A stretch of 64,000 nucleotides of DNA, taken from contig JAFSVL010000080.1 in NCBI GenBank assembly GCA_017445015.1, forward strand, positions 1 through 64,000, written 5' to 3'. The notes below the pieces were generated by a model, which was given only the letters and a program-made list of their open reading frames with translations, had not been told where the DNA came from and searched no databases. Origin of the DNA: Bacteroidales bacterium (lineage in GTDB: Bacteria; Bacteroidota; Bacteroidia; Bacteroidales; UBA932). Position numbers and translations under genes: made by a program. Below, piece by piece: positions 43,601-51,984 of the stretch (positions are counted from its first letter, which is position 1; each line of letters begins with the position of its first letter).

Positions 43601-43753
43601 GCCCACCTCCAGCTTGTATGACGATGCGATAAATTCGCCGCAATCCCAGAAAGATGCGGACGGTTCTATCGTCAACAGGTAGGTCACGGCCGATACGGCC
43701 AGCGCCAGCAGCGCAGCGAGCCTGTTAAAGAGATTGAATTTCTTCTCGGTCAT
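40679..43753 (-). CDS. DUF2723 membrane glycosyltransferase-like protein (TMEM260-like)
   Basis: The 1024-residue protein begins with a DUF2723 domain: TIEPSASFWDCGEFIASSYKL and GHPPGNPMFQLIARFF after the first helix, then about 12-13 membrane segments. A soluble region follows (NYLNSVGKNGILITHGDNDTFPVWY is the conserved periplasmic motif, seen in parts), and a TPR-like helical C-terminus. Related eukaryotic TMEM260 is an O-mannosyltransferase; Bacteroidota members are believed to be GT-C type enzymes or carriers of unknown target. A TACCTTTG box (43760-43767, minus) ends 6 nt before ATG 43753. lgt lies immediately upstream. Confidence 0.9.
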   Translation of the reverse strand: MTEKKFNLFNRLAALLALAVSAVTYLLTIEPSASFWDCGEFIASSYKLEVGHPPGNPMFQLIARFFTLFGDNMHAAVLVNAMSALCSALTIFFLYLTIVFFVKRLLPKAADGTYSSGQALAIIGSALTGALVYCFSDTFWFSAVEGEVYAMSSLFTALVFWAMTRWYEVADQRGANRWIVLIAFLMGLSIGVHLLNLLAIPALVFMYYYRQRENGTFTFWEFCKIFLVGVLILGVVNFIIVPYVPKMAAYTDLFFVNVLGLPYNTGAAFFMVAVLALCFWGIFSTYNKGKVFWNTALLCLTCILIGFSVFSVVIIRSCAKTPTNEYQPDNAFTLVRYVSREQYGSSPLIYGQFFDAPYEIKEGKYWAPLNGKYVKVDSPVEAEYKASGKMLFPRMWNGGDEKYVKFYETYMKGRVMRTKDRHRKPTMGENLAFFFDYQLNWMYWRYFMWNFVGRQNEIHGQTPGDLFAGNWESGIRFIDNYRLGDQGNAPELLAKNKGKNHYYFLPLLLGLLGLFFQFDRDKRGCWLVFLMFFMTGIAIVIYLNQPPYQVRERDYAYAGSFYFFSIWCGLAVAALAHALPVLLKKKESVAMSAALTLACLCVPALMAAQNWDDHDRSNRRTAVELASNYLNSVGKNGILITHGDNDTFPVWYAQEVEDVRPDVRICNTSLLGTDWHIDQMKWAVNQSAPLPLQVGPEQYLYGTNEYVLINDSKNEVMPIGEVMAVFRNPKLKYRGMDYLCSRKIAVPVNKANALRSGIVCAADADRIQDEIVLEISPNKNYLTKPELFMLDLLSGYQWDRTIHMLNMGGDLAVGLRNYLEFQGYSYLLVPWRNTVKSTDIGYVNTDRLYALMTQTFRWDALGAGNYFIDYQNMYTHLGVMSVRMVFVNCAKAFLKAGQRERAAEMLDKCCEVMRHYPLDAIPAGFTTNNYMVVEMIRLYYMLGRREDAGALAEELSRNLLADARFYLEFYDYAKDEVETCGNYIYLLSDTLRDMAKAGLSPDGEKMAADLEDAFSDTVKQIAGS

Positions 43754-43771
43754 AATCTGCAAAGGTACAAA

Positions 43772-44614
43772 TTATTTTGAGGTCTTTTTCCCTGCGGCGG
43801 CCGGGATCTTCCTGCGCCAGGAATATAGGACCAGGCCTGCGCCGAGCAGGATGAAGGGGATGGAGAGCAGCTGCCCCATGTCCAGCAGCATCGCATTTTC
43901 AAACTCCACCTGTGGTTCCTTGATGAATTCGATGAAAAACCGGAAACCGAAGCAGGTCAGCAGGAAAAAGCCGAAGAAGAATCCCCGGTACACCTTGTCC
44001 AGTTTCTTGACATAGATCCAAATCATCGTCAGTCCGATCAGCAGGTAGGCCAGCGCCTCGTAAAGCTGGGTGGGGTGCTTGGGTTCAGTCTCACCGCGCA
44101 GGTCGAAGATGAAGCCCCAGGGAAGGGTTGTGACATCTCCGTAAATCTCTGAATTGAAGAGGTTCCCGATGCGGATGAGGCAGCCGGCGAAAGCGACGGT
44201 GATGCATAGCCGGTCAATGACCCAGAGGAAGTCGAAGCCTTGCCCCGTCCCGTATTTGCGGGCAAACCAGACCATCGACAAAATCAGGGCAATCGCGGCG
44301 CCGTGGCTCGCAAGCCCGCCCTTCCAGGGCATGAAAATCTCCCAGAAGCCCTGCCAGCTTCCCAGATAGTACTCCGGCTGATAGAAGAGACAGTGGCCGA
44401 GACGTGCGCCCACGATCGTTGCAAGCAGCAGGGTATAAAGCAGCGGGTCCAGCAGTTTTTCAGAGATTCCTTCGCGCCTGAAGAACCACTGGAACAGGTA
44501 GAAGCCGAGGATGAACCCCGAGATGAACAGCAGGGAGTACCAGCGGATTTCTACGGGTCCGATATGGAAAAGATACGGACTGACGTGCCAGTGGACGTAG
44601 AGCAAAGCGTGCAT
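43772..44614 (-). CDS. lgt: Prolipoprotein diacylglyceryl transferase
   Basis: The 280-residue inner-membrane enzyme attaches diacylglycerol to lipobox cysteines. It has seven hydrophobic segments, GARLGHCLFYQPEYYL (the H-x-F-Y region), GGLASHGAAIAL, and the Lgt signature AGCLIRIGNLFNSEIYG. The start is ATG 44614; the -7 box TATCTTTG (44634-44641, minus) leaves a leader of about 15 nt, longer than in the neighbours. It serves the many lipoproteins in this window. Confidence 0.95.
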   Translation of the reverse strand: MHALLYVHWHVSPYLFHIGPVEIRWYSLLFISGFILGFYLFQWFFRREGISEKLLDPLLYTLLLATIVGARLGHCLFYQPEYYLGSWQGFWEIFMPWKGGLASHGAAIALILSMVWFARKYGTGQGFDFLWVIDRLCITVAFAGCLIRIGNLFNSEIYGDVTTLPWGFIFDLRGETEPKHPTQLYEALAYLLIGLTMIWIYVKKLDKVYRGFFFGFFLLTCFGFRFFIEFIKEPQVEFENAMLLDMGQLLSIPFILLGAGLVLYSWRRKIPAAAGKKTSK

Positions 44615-44711
44615 TTTTTTAAATATATTTTTGCAAAGATATAAAAATCCTCGCTTATGGAACGGTTTTTGCGGTAAAAAAGAGTTCGCGGCCAGCGTGC
44701 CGGCTATTTTT

Positions 44712-46034
44712 ATGAAAGGATTATTGTTGATTTGTATGCTGAATGCGGCGCAGGTGGATTCATTGCCGCAGCAGCCCCTGGTCATTACGCTGGAAGATGC
44801 GATCAAGGTCGCACTCAGCGAGAACGTGTCCGTGGTAGTGGCGGATCAGGAAATTGAACGGACGAAGTACGCCAAGCGGGGCACCTATGCCTCGCTTTTT
44901 CCGCAAATTGACGGCTCGGCGTCATACCAGCGCACCATCAAGAGGCAGATGATGTACATGGACGTGCCCATTCCCGGCATGGAGGGCGGCAGCGGATTTG
45001 AAGTGGGCCGCTGGAATACCTGGAATGTCGGAGTCAGCGCGGCGATGCCCCTGGTGAACGCGGCTTTGTGGAAGAGCATCCAGATTTCCGGCGACGATGT
45101 CGAACTTGCCGTCGAGAAAGCCCGCGGTTCCCGGCTCGAAACGGTGGGACAGGTCAAGAACGCCTACTACGGCGTCCTGCTCGCCAGGGAACTTGCCGAA
45201 GTGTACCGGCAGGTCTATGAGAATGCCGTGCAGAACCTGGACAAGGTGCAGAAGCGCAGCAATGTGCAGAAAGCGTCTGAACTGGATTTGGTGCGGGCCA
45301 AGACGGCCGTCGCCAATGCCATCCCCAACGTATATGACGCTCAGAACACCATTTATCTGGCCCTGTGGCGCCTGAAGGCCGTCATGGGCGTGGACCTGGA
45401 ACGTGACATCGACGTGGCGGGCCGGCTCTCCGACTATGCCGACGCCATGCTTCTCGACGCCGGGGATTATGCCGACGCCGACCTCTCGGACAACAGCACG
45501 CTCCGGCAACTGGAAATCCAGGCGGAGCAGCTCTCCAAAACGGTTCAGCTCCAGGCGCTTGCCTACGTGCCGACGCTCTCGCTTGCCTATTCCTATTCGC
45601 TGAACGCATTGCAGAACGACTTCAATTTCAGCGCATACAAATGGTCGCCCTATTCCTTTGTGGGCCTTTCGCTCCAGATTCCCATCTTTTCGGGCGGGAA
45701 ACGCTACTATAACCTCAAGCAGGCGAAGGTGCGCAGTGCGGAACTCGACCTCCAGCGCACGGAGACGGAGCGGCAGCTCAGGATTGCCATCCGCAGTTCC
45801 GTGAATTCCATGGAAACGGCGGTCAAGACCTATGCGGCCGCGCTTGTGGCGCAGGAATCGGCCCAGAAAGCCTACGATATCGCCGCTAAGTCCTATGAAG
45901 TGGGGCGCAGCACCCTGACGGACCTCGGGGATGCGCAACTTGCCCTTGTTCAGGCGCAGTTGAATGTAAACCAGGCGGTTTACTCGTATGTTTCCGCGAA
46001 GGCGGAGTTGGAACAAATCCTTGGAAAAGAATAA
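44712..46034 (+). CDS. TolC-family outer-membrane efflux protein
   Basis: The 440-residue protein has a signal peptide-like start (MKGLLLICMLNAAQVDS) and the two-fold TolC repeat: ITLEDAIKVALSENVSV, long alpha-helical stretches rich in Ala, Gln and Glu, and barrel strands such as TLSLAYSYSLNAL and YSFVGLSLQIPIFSGGKRYYN. It should form the outer-membrane exit duct of the pump encoded by the next two genes. The frame opens 27 codons earlier, but that part overlaps the divergent lgt leader. Ten nt separate it from the adaptor gene. Confidence 0.92.
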   Translation: MKGLLLICMLNAAQVDSLPQQPLVITLEDAIKVALSENVSVVVADQEIERTKYAKRGTYASLFPQIDGSASYQRTIKRQMMYMDVPIPGMEGGSGFEVGRWNTWNVGVSAAMPLVNAALWKSIQISGDDVELAVEKARGSRLETVGQVKNAYYGVLLARELAEVYRQVYENAVQNLDKVQKRSNVQKASELDLVRAKTAVANAIPNVYDAQNTIYLALWRLKAVMGVDLERDIDVAGRLSDYADAMLLDAGDYADADLSDNSTLRQLEIQAEQLSKTVQLQALAYVPTLSLAYSYSLNALQNDFNFSAYKWSPYSFVGLSLQIPIFSGGKRYYNLKQAKVRSAELDLQRTETERQLRIAIRSSVNSMETAVKTYAAALVAQESAQKAYDIAAKSYEVGRSTLTDLGDAQLALVQAQLNVNQAVYSYVSAKAELEQILGKE

Positions 46035-46044
46035 AACAGATACA

Positions 46045-47067
46045 ATGGACAACATTTCGAAAATGGTCATCCTCGCTGCGGCAGCACTGGTGTGCGGTTG
46101 CGGCGTCAAGAAGAAAAATGAACCGGCGGCGGTGACGCAGGAAAGGATCCCCGTCGTATCGGTATCCACCGTAGAACGCCGTGACGTGGCGCACAGCGAG
46201 GTCTATTCCTCGACGGTCCTCGCCAATGTCACCAATAACATCGCCCCGCAGACCGGCGCCCGCATCCAGAAGATTCGCGCAGAGGTAGGGGATTTCGTGA
46301 GCGCCGGGCAGATTCTCGCGGAAATGGACCGCGTGCAGCTCGACCAGGCGCGGCTCAAACTCGTCAACGACTCCACGGAACTGGCCCGCCTGCGCGGCCT
46401 CTATGAGGTCGGCGGCCTGTCCAAATCGGACTACGATGCGGCGGAACTCGGCTACAAGGTCAGCCGCACCTCCTATGCCAACCTGCTCGAAAATACGATT
46501 TTGCGCGCTCCCGTGAGCGGCGTCGTCACCGCCCGCAACTATGACCGGGGCGACATGTACACGATGACGCAGCCCATTTTCACGGTGCAGCAGATTACGC
46601 CCGTGAAACTGCTTGTCGGCATCTCGGAGAGCGACTACAGCCGCGTCAACCGCGGCGACAAAGTCACCGTCGAAGCGGACGCGCTGCCGTCCCGCCGTTT
46701 TCAGGGGACCATCCAGCGGATTTATCCGACGATGGATGCCTCTTCGCATACTTTCAATGCGGAAGTCATCGTGCCCAATGCGGACCGGGCCCTGCGCCCC
46801 GGGATGTTCGCCCGGGTGACGGTCACTTTCGACACCCAGAACAGCGTCATGATACCCGATATCGCCGTCATCAAACTCCAGGGCTCCGGCCAGCGGATGG
46901 CCTATGTGGTGACGGAATCAGGAGTCGCGCAGCTGCGTGTCCTGACCCTTGGCGTACACGTCGGCAAGGAGTACGAGGTGCTTTCCGGGCTTGATGAAGG
47001 GGACAAAGTGGTCGTGAAGGGGCAGTCTTCCCTGCAGGACGGCGTTAAAGTGAAGGTGGAACAATGA
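46045..47067 (+). CDS. RND efflux periplasmic adaptor (membrane fusion protein), lipoprotein
   Basis: The 340-residue protein starts with a lipoprotein-like signal ending LVCGC. It has the split biotinyl-lipoyl domain (NIAPQTGARIQKIRAEVGDFV and ILRAPVSGVVTARNYDRGD), a short helical hairpin, and barrel and proximal domains (PVKLLVGISESDYSRV, HTFNAEVIVPN, LRPGMFARV). It links the inner-membrane pump to the TolC duct. Its end overlaps the permease ATG by 4 nt. Confidence 0.93.
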   Translation: MDNISKMVILAAAALVCGCGVKKKNEPAAVTQERIPVVSVSTVERRDVAHSEVYSSTVLANVTNNIAPQTGARIQKIRAEVGDFVSAGQILAEMDRVQLDQARLKLVNDSTELARLRGLYEVGGLSKSDYDAAELGYKVSRTSYANLLENTILRAPVSGVVTARNYDRGDMYTMTQPIFTVQQITPVKLLVGISESDYSRVNRGDKVTVEADALPSRRFQGTIQRIYPTMDASSHTFNAEVIVPNADRALRPGMFARVTVTFDTQNSVMIPDIAVIKLQGSGQRMAYVVTESGVAQLRVLTLGVHVGKEYEVLSGLDEGDKVVVKGQSSLQDGVKVKVEQ

Positions 47068-50000
47068 GCATTTACAGGAAAGCCGTCAATAATCCGGTGA
47101 CCACCTCACTGGTGTTCATCGCGTTCATGATTCTGGGTATCTTCTCGCTCTCGAAGACGAGCATCGCCCTGTTTCCGGAATTCGATTCCAACGTCATCAT
47201 GGTCATGTCTTCCTATCCGGGGGCCAGTGCCGCCGATATCGAGACCAACCTGACCAAAGTGCTGGAGAATTCCCTGAACGGTGTCGCGAATCTCAAGAAA
47301 CTGAATTCCCAGTCCAAGGAAAACATCTGTATGCTGACCCTCGAGTTCGAGTACGGCATCGATATCGAGGAGGCGACAAATGACGTCCGGGACAAGTTGG
47401 ACATGGTGAATTCGATGCTGCCGGACGGCGCATCCGTTCCCGTCATTTTCAAGTTCAGCGCGGACGACATGCCGATCATGATCCTGTCGGCGACGGCAGC
47501 GGAAAGCCTCCCCGGCCTGAACAAGATTCTCGATGACAAGGTGGCGACGCCGCTGGCGCGGATCTCCGGCGTCGGAACCGTTTCGGTGGTCGGTGCGCCT
47601 ACGCGCGAAATCCAGGTCTATTGCGATCCGGAGCGCCTCCAGGCCTACGGGCTTTCCATCGGCGCGATTTCGCAGATCATTGCCGCGGAAAACCGCAACA
47701 TCCCTTCCGGGAATGTCGATATCGGCTCCGAGACCTATACCCTGCGCGTGCAGAAGGAATTTTCCGATCCTTCCGAGATGCTGGATATCGTCGTCGGGAC
47801 TTCCGGGGGGAAAACGGTCTATCTGCGGGATGTCGCCCGTATCCGGGACGGCAGCGAGGAGCGTGAGCAGGAATCCTATACCAATGGTCTGCGTTCCGCC
47901 CGTATCATCATCCAGAAGCAGTCCGGCGCCAATGCCGTCAATGTCATCCGGAATGTCAAGAAGACGCTGGAGAGGGTGGCGCCCACCCTGCCTTCCGATA
48001 TCGAGATCAAGACGGTGGTGGATACCTCGGACAACATCATCAACACCATCAATTCCCTGAAGGAAACCATCATCATTACCTTTATCGTGGTAATGCTGGT
48101 CGTATTTATCTTCCTCGGCCGGTGGCGGGCGACCTTCATCATCATCCTTTCCATCCCGATGGCCCTGCTGGCCTCGCTGATTTACCTCTTTGCGACCGGC
48201 AATACCCTGAACATCATTTCGATGTCGGCACTCTCCATCGCTATAGGAATGGTGGTGGACGACGCCATCGTGGTGCTGGAGAATGTGTCTTCTCACCTGG
48301 AGAAAGGGGAAAAACCCAAGGAGGCGGCCGTGCTCGCCACTTCCGAAGTGGCCATCTCGGTCGTCGCGTCCACCCTGACGATGCTCTGCGTCTTCCTGCC
48401 CCTGACCATGATTCAGGGCATGGCCGGCATCATGTTCCGGCAGCTGGGCTGGATCGTGAGCATCATCATGATCGTTTCCACGACGGCGGCCCTTACGCTG
48501 GTGCCCATGCTCTGCTCGCGCATGCTCCGGGCGGGACGTAAGGAAGGAAAGGTGTACAAGGCGATATTCGGGCCCATAAACCGTTTTCTCGATGCCATAT
48601 CGCGCGGATATGCGCGCCTGATCGCCTGGGCGACGACGCACCGCAAGACCGTTATATTCGGCGCTTTCGGCATCTTCGTGGCCGTGGTTGTCCTGCTGGG
48701 ACCGAAACTCAAGACCGAATTCTTCCCGCGGGCCGACCAGGGCCGTCTTCAGGTGAATATCGAACTGCCTATGGGAACGGCACAGGAGGTGACCCGCGAT
48801 TTTGTGGAGCGCTTCTATGACGACCTCATGGAAGCCATTCCCGAAATCGTTATCTGCAACATTACCTTCGGCCAGGCGGACACCGACAATGCGTTTGCCA
48901 ATCTCCGGGCGAACGGCACGCATGTTGTCCAGATGAACATCAATGTGGGCAGCATGGAGGACCGCGAGCGCTCTGTCTTCGAAATGTCGGACATCATCCG
49001 TTCCCTGATGGGCCGGTATCCTGAAATCCGCCGCGGAACCGTCACCGAAGGCGGCGGCGGCATGGGAGCGGCCTCCTCGGTGACCATCGAGGTCTATGGT
49101 TACGATTTTGAGGCTACGGACCGCGTCGCCAAGGCCCTGCAGGCCAAGATGCTGCAGGACCCGGTATTCTCCCAGGTTACCCTGAGCCGTGACGAATACA
49201 CCCCTGAATACCAGTTCGACTTTGACCGTACCAAACTGGCTCTCAACGGCTTGAATTCCAGTACGGCCGGTGCCGCCTTCAGTGCGGCGATGAGCGGCAG
49301 CCTGGCCTCCTATTACCGTGAGGACGGCGAAGAATACGATATCCGTGTCCGCTATGCACCGGAATACCGTACCAGCGTGTCGGATATGGAGAATATCGTT
49401 ATCTACAACGCCTTCGGCAGGGCCGTCCGGATGAAGGAACTCGGCAATATCGTGGAAACACGGGTGCCTCCGACCATCGAGCGAAAGGACCGGGCGCGCC
49501 TGATTTCCGTGAAGGGCATCGTCGCACGCGGGGCGGCGCTCAGCGATGCGGTGGCTTCTTCCCAGCGGGCGCTCGATGAGACGGACATCCCTTCGGAGAT
49601 TACGCCGGTCATCGCCGGAGATTATGAAGACCAGCAGGACATGTTCTCCGATTTGTTCGTGCTCATCGTTTTGATTATCATCCTGGTGTATATGGTGATG
49701 GCCTCGCAGTTCGAATCGTTCATGAGCCCGTTCGTCATTATGTTCTCGCTGCCCTTCGCCCTGGTCGGCGTGATTCTGGGCTGCGTCCTTACGGGAACCC
49801 CGCTGGGCGTGATGGCGCTGATCGGCGTCATTATCCTGCTGGGTATCGTGGTGAAGAACGGTATCGTGCTCATCGACTATACCATCCTCTGCCGGGAACG
49901 CGGCATGAGCGTACTGGAGGCGTCGGTTACGGCCGCGAGAAGCCGTCTGCGCCCGATTTTGATGACGACCCTCACCACGGTGCTCGGTATGCTTCCGATG

Positions 50001-50159
50001 GCGCTCGGCAGGGGGGAAGGCTCGGAGATGTGGGTGTCGCTGGGCATGACGGTGTGCTGGGGTCTGACGGTATCGACCCTGGTGACGCTGGTCCTCATCC
50101 CCACGGTGTATTGTGTGTTTGCCACACGGCAGGAAAATCGTAAAGCGAAAAAAGCATGA
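47064..50159 (+). CDS. RND efflux transporter permease (AcrB-type)
   Basis: The 1031-residue inner-membrane pump has 12 membrane segments in two halves, the opening MSIYRKAVNNPVTTSLVFIAF, proton-relay segments SIAIGMVVDDAIVVLENV (two adjacent Asp) and GIVVKNGIVLIDY, and large periplasmic loops. The Asp pair and length fit the hydrophobe/amphiphile (HAE) group rather than metal pumps. Substrate unknown. The ATG overlaps the adaptor stop, and its stop overlaps the start of the small PG0541-like gene (ATGA). Confidence 0.95.
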   Translation: MSIYRKAVNNPVTTSLVFIAFMILGIFSLSKTSIALFPEFDSNVIMVMSSYPGASAADIETNLTKVLENSLNGVANLKKLNSQSKENICMLTLEFEYGIDIEEATNDVRDKLDMVNSMLPDGASVPVIFKFSADDMPIMILSATAAESLPGLNKILDDKVATPLARISGVGTVSVVGAPTREIQVYCDPERLQAYGLSIGAISQIIAAENRNIPSGNVDIGSETYTLRVQKEFSDPSEMLDIVVGTSGGKTVYLRDVARIRDGSEEREQESYTNGLRSARIIIQKQSGANAVNVIRNVKKTLERVAPTLPSDIEIKTVVDTSDNIINTINSLKETIIITFIVVMLVVFIFLGRWRATFIIILSIPMALLASLIYLFATGNTLNIISMSALSIAIGMVVDDAIVVLENVSSHLEKGEKPKEAAVLATSEVAISVVASTLTMLCVFLPLTMIQGMAGIMFRQLGWIVSIIMIVSTTAALTLVPMLCSRMLRAGRKEGKVYKAIFGPINRFLDAISRGYARLIAWATTHRKTVIFGAFGIFVAVVVLLGPKLKTEFFPRADQGRLQVNIELPMGTAQEVTRDFVERFYDDLMEAIPEIVICNITFGQADTDNAFANLRANGTHVVQMNINVGSMEDRERSVFEMSDIIRSLMGRYPEIRRGTVTEGGGGMGAASSVTIEVYGYDFEATDRVAKALQAKMLQDPVFSQVTLSRDEYTPEYQFDFDRTKLALNGLNSSTAGAAFSAAMSGSLASYYREDGEEYDIRVRYAPEYRTSVSDMENIVIYNAFGRAVRMKELGNIVETRVPPTIERKDRARLISVKGIVARGAALSDAVASSQRALDETDIPSEITPVIAGDYEDQQDMFSDLFVLIVLIIILVYMVMASQFESFMSPFVIMFSLPFALVGVILGCVLTGTPLGVMALIGVIILLGIVVKNGIVLIDYTILCRERGMSVLEASVTAARSRLRPILMTTLTTVLGMLPMALGRGEGSEMWVSLGMTVCWGLTVSTLVTLVLIPTVYCVFATRQENRKAKKA

Positions 50160-50449
50160 AAGCATTGTTTATAACCTATAACCAGGCCTATAACGAGGAG
50201 GTTGTGGAACTGCTGGACAAGCACGGGCAGCGCGGTTTCACCCGCTGGGTGGATGTGCAGGGCCGCGGAGGGGTTGACGGAACGCCGCACATGGGCAACC
50301 ATGCCTGGCCGGAAATGAACCACGCGCTGCTGACGATGGTGGAGGATGAGATGGCGGCCGTCCTGCTCGCCGGGTTGAAGGCGATGGACGAAGCCTCTCC
50401 GAACCTGGGTCTGAGGGCCTTCGCCTGGCAGATAACGGACTGTGTTTAG
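50156..50449 (+). CDS. PG0541-like transporter-associated small protein
   Basis: The 97-residue soluble protein (MKALFITYNQAYNEEVVELL, with RWVDVQGRGG and HMGNHAWPEMNHALLTMVED) has the layout of PII-like ferredoxin folds. It matches the Bacteroidota family found next to RND pump genes (PG0541 type). Its ATG overlaps the permease stop by 4 nt, so it is made with the pump. A regulatory or sensing role for pump activity is an inference from position and fold; no experiment is known to me. Confidence 0.8.
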   Translation: MKALFITYNQAYNEEVVELLDKHGQRGFTRWVDVQGRGGVDGTPHMGNHAWPEMNHALLTMVEDEMAAVLLAGLKAMDEASPNLGLRAFAWQITDCV

Positions 50450-50462
50450 TATTTATGAAAAA

Positions 50463-50481
50463 TAATTTTTTCATTGTTTCT
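50463..50481. repeat. Short repeat TAATTTTTTCATTGTTTCT, copy 3
   Basis: Identical over its full 19 nt to 31358-31376, and over 17 nt to 26205-26223. It lies 14 nt after the stop of the efflux operon and before the trxA promoter. Confidence 0.6.
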
Positions 50482-50525
50482 GAACTGTTTTTCAGCCGTT
50501 GCTGAAACAAGTCGAAAAGAATTCA

Positions 50526-50533
50526 TATATTTG
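50526..50533 (+). promoter_or_regulatory. -7 box of trxA
   Basis: TATATTTG ends 4 nt before the trxA ATG, predicting a leaderless or nearly leaderless transcript. Confidence 0.65.
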
Positions 50534-50537
50534 CGGA

Positions 50538-50852
50538 ATGGAAACAATAATTACGAACAACAATATCGACCAGGTGCTTGCCTCCGACAAGCTGGTGGTC
50601 ATTGATTTCTGGGCTTCGTGGTGCGGCCCCTGCCGTATGCTTTCACCGACCGTCGAGGAACTGGCGGGCGAATATGAAGGCAAGGCCGTCATCGCGAAAT
50701 GTAACGTGGACGACTGCGAGGATGCGGCGATGCGCTTCGGCGTGCGGAACATCCCCAATGTGGTATTTGTCAAAAACGGGCAGGTCGTGGACCGCTCCGT
50801 GGGCCTCGTCCCCAAGCAGGTGCTCGCGGACAAGATTAATGCCTTAATTTAG
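50538..50852 (+). CDS. trxA: Thioredoxin
   Basis: The 104-residue protein has the active site DFWASWCGPCRM (Cys 29 and 32), FGVRNIPNVVFVKNG with the cis-Pro, and the closing helix. It has standard length and no signal peptide, so it is the cytoplasmic disulfide reductant. Thirteen extra codons upstream in frame overlap the promoter and are left out. The next gene begins 10 nt after its stop. Confidence 0.96.
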   Translation: METIITNNNIDQVLASDKLVVIDFWASWCGPCRMLSPTVEELAGEYEGKAVIAKCNVDDCEDAAMRFGVRNIPNVVFVKNGQVVDRSVGLVPKQVLADKINALI

Positions 50853-50862
50853 AACAGTCCTC

Positions 50863-51447
50863 ATGAAAAAATTGATTGCAGTGGTGGCTGCGGCGCTCAT
50901 TTGCACCGGCGCCTTTGCCAAGGTAGGTCTGATCGGCGGTGTTTCGTTTTCTCCCCAGAACGTATCGTTCAAGGATTTGCAGCAGTGGCATGCCGGTCTG
51001 ACCTGGGAAATTCCCCTTGTTATCGGTTTCTCTCTCCAGCCCAGTCTTTTGTATGCGACCAAGGCCGGTATTGCCGGGAACGAGATGAGTGCGGAATCTC
51101 TCAAGATGGGGTATGTCCAGCTTCCCGTCCAGCTCCTTTGGGGTCCTGACATTGCGAACGGCAATTTCAAGCCCTATATCTTTGCCGAGCCTTATGTCGG
51201 TTATAACCTGACGCAGAACGGGCAGTGGGTGGATGTGAAAAATATCAAGGATGCAGGCAAACTGTTTGACTGGGGCGGTGGTCTTGGCGTAGGTGTAAAG
51301 CTTTTCAAGCACCTGCAGGTTACGGGCAAGTATGTCTGGAGTTTCGGCAGCATTGTCGCTGCGGACGGTGCCGTCAACGAGGAATACAAGAACTTCGACA
51401 TCAAGAGTCCCGGCGCGATCACGATTTCCGCAGCCATCCTTTTCTGA
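50863..51447 (+). CDS. Outer-membrane beta-barrel protein (PorT-like)
   Basis: The 194-residue protein has a signal peptide (MKKLIAVVAAALICTGAFA) and alternating strands: VGLIGGVSFSPQNVSF, FSLQPSLLYATKAGI, GYVQLPVQLLWG, PYIFAEPYVGYNLT, WGGGLGVGVKLFKHLQVTGKY, and a last strand ending in AAILF with terminal Phe. It fits the small eight-stranded barrels typical of Bacteroidota. Function unknown. Confidence 0.82.
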   Translation: MKKLIAVVAAALICTGAFAKVGLIGGVSFSPQNVSFKDLQQWHAGLTWEIPLVIGFSLQPSLLYATKAGIAGNEMSAESLKMGYVQLPVQLLWGPDIANGNFKPYIFAEPYVGYNLTQNGQWVDVKNIKDAGKLFDWGGGLGVGVKLFKHLQVTGKYVWSFGSIVAADGAVNEEYKNFDIKSPGAITISAAILF

Positions 51448-51448
51448 G

Positions 51449-51979
51449 ATGGACGGGAAAGCTGCGGTTTTCTTTTGTTCCGCGGTTTCCGAGATCGACC
51501 CCAAGTACAACCAGGCTGCCCGGGCGTGTGTCCGTGCGGCCTGTTTGTCGGGATACGGAATCGTAAGCGGCGGCACTGTCAAAGGTTGCATGAAGGTCGT
51601 GGCGGATACCGCCGCTGCCTTGGGGGCGCCCAACAGGGGCGTGCTTCCCCGTTTCATGCGGGGCTTGGAACATCCGTCCCTCACGGAAACCCTTTGGACC
51701 GATACGATGTCGCAGCGCAAGGAACTGATGCGCTGCGGAACCTGCCTGGCCGTGGCCCTGCCGGGGGGAATCGGGACGCTGGATGAACTTTCGGAGACCC
51801 TTTGCCTGGCGAAGATGGGGCTTTATCGCGGCCGGGTGGTCGCGCTGAACCTGGACGGGTTCTACGATGCCTACCGTGCCCAATTGGACCGTTTCGTGCA
51901 GGAGGGAATGTTGAGCGGACAGGCCCGGGCCCTGATTGATTTCCCCGAGACGGTGGAGGCGTTTGAAAAGTTGTTATAG
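51449..51979 (+). CDS. LOG family protein (nucleoside 5'-monophosphate phosphoribohydrolase-like)
   Basis: The 176-residue protein has the Rossmann-type fold of LOG proteins. The catalytic motif PGGIGTLDE is at about 105-113, and the upstream GGGxxGLM block is present as SGGTVKGCM, with one Gly replaced. LOG enzymes cleave AMP-like nucleotides and can make cytokinin-type free bases. The changed first motif could alter activity. The start is ATG 51449, directly after the barrel gene stop; a longer frame upstream is a shadow of that gene. Confidence 0.85.
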   Translation: MDGKAAVFFCSAVSEIDPKYNQAARACVRAACLSGYGIVSGGTVKGCMKVVADTAAALGAPNRGVLPRFMRGLEHPSLTETLWTDTMSQRKELMRCGTCLAVALPGGIGTLDELSETLCLAKMGLYRGRVVALNLDGFYDAYRAQLDRFVQEGMLSGQARALIDFPETVEAFEKLL

Positions 51980-51984
51980 TTAAG

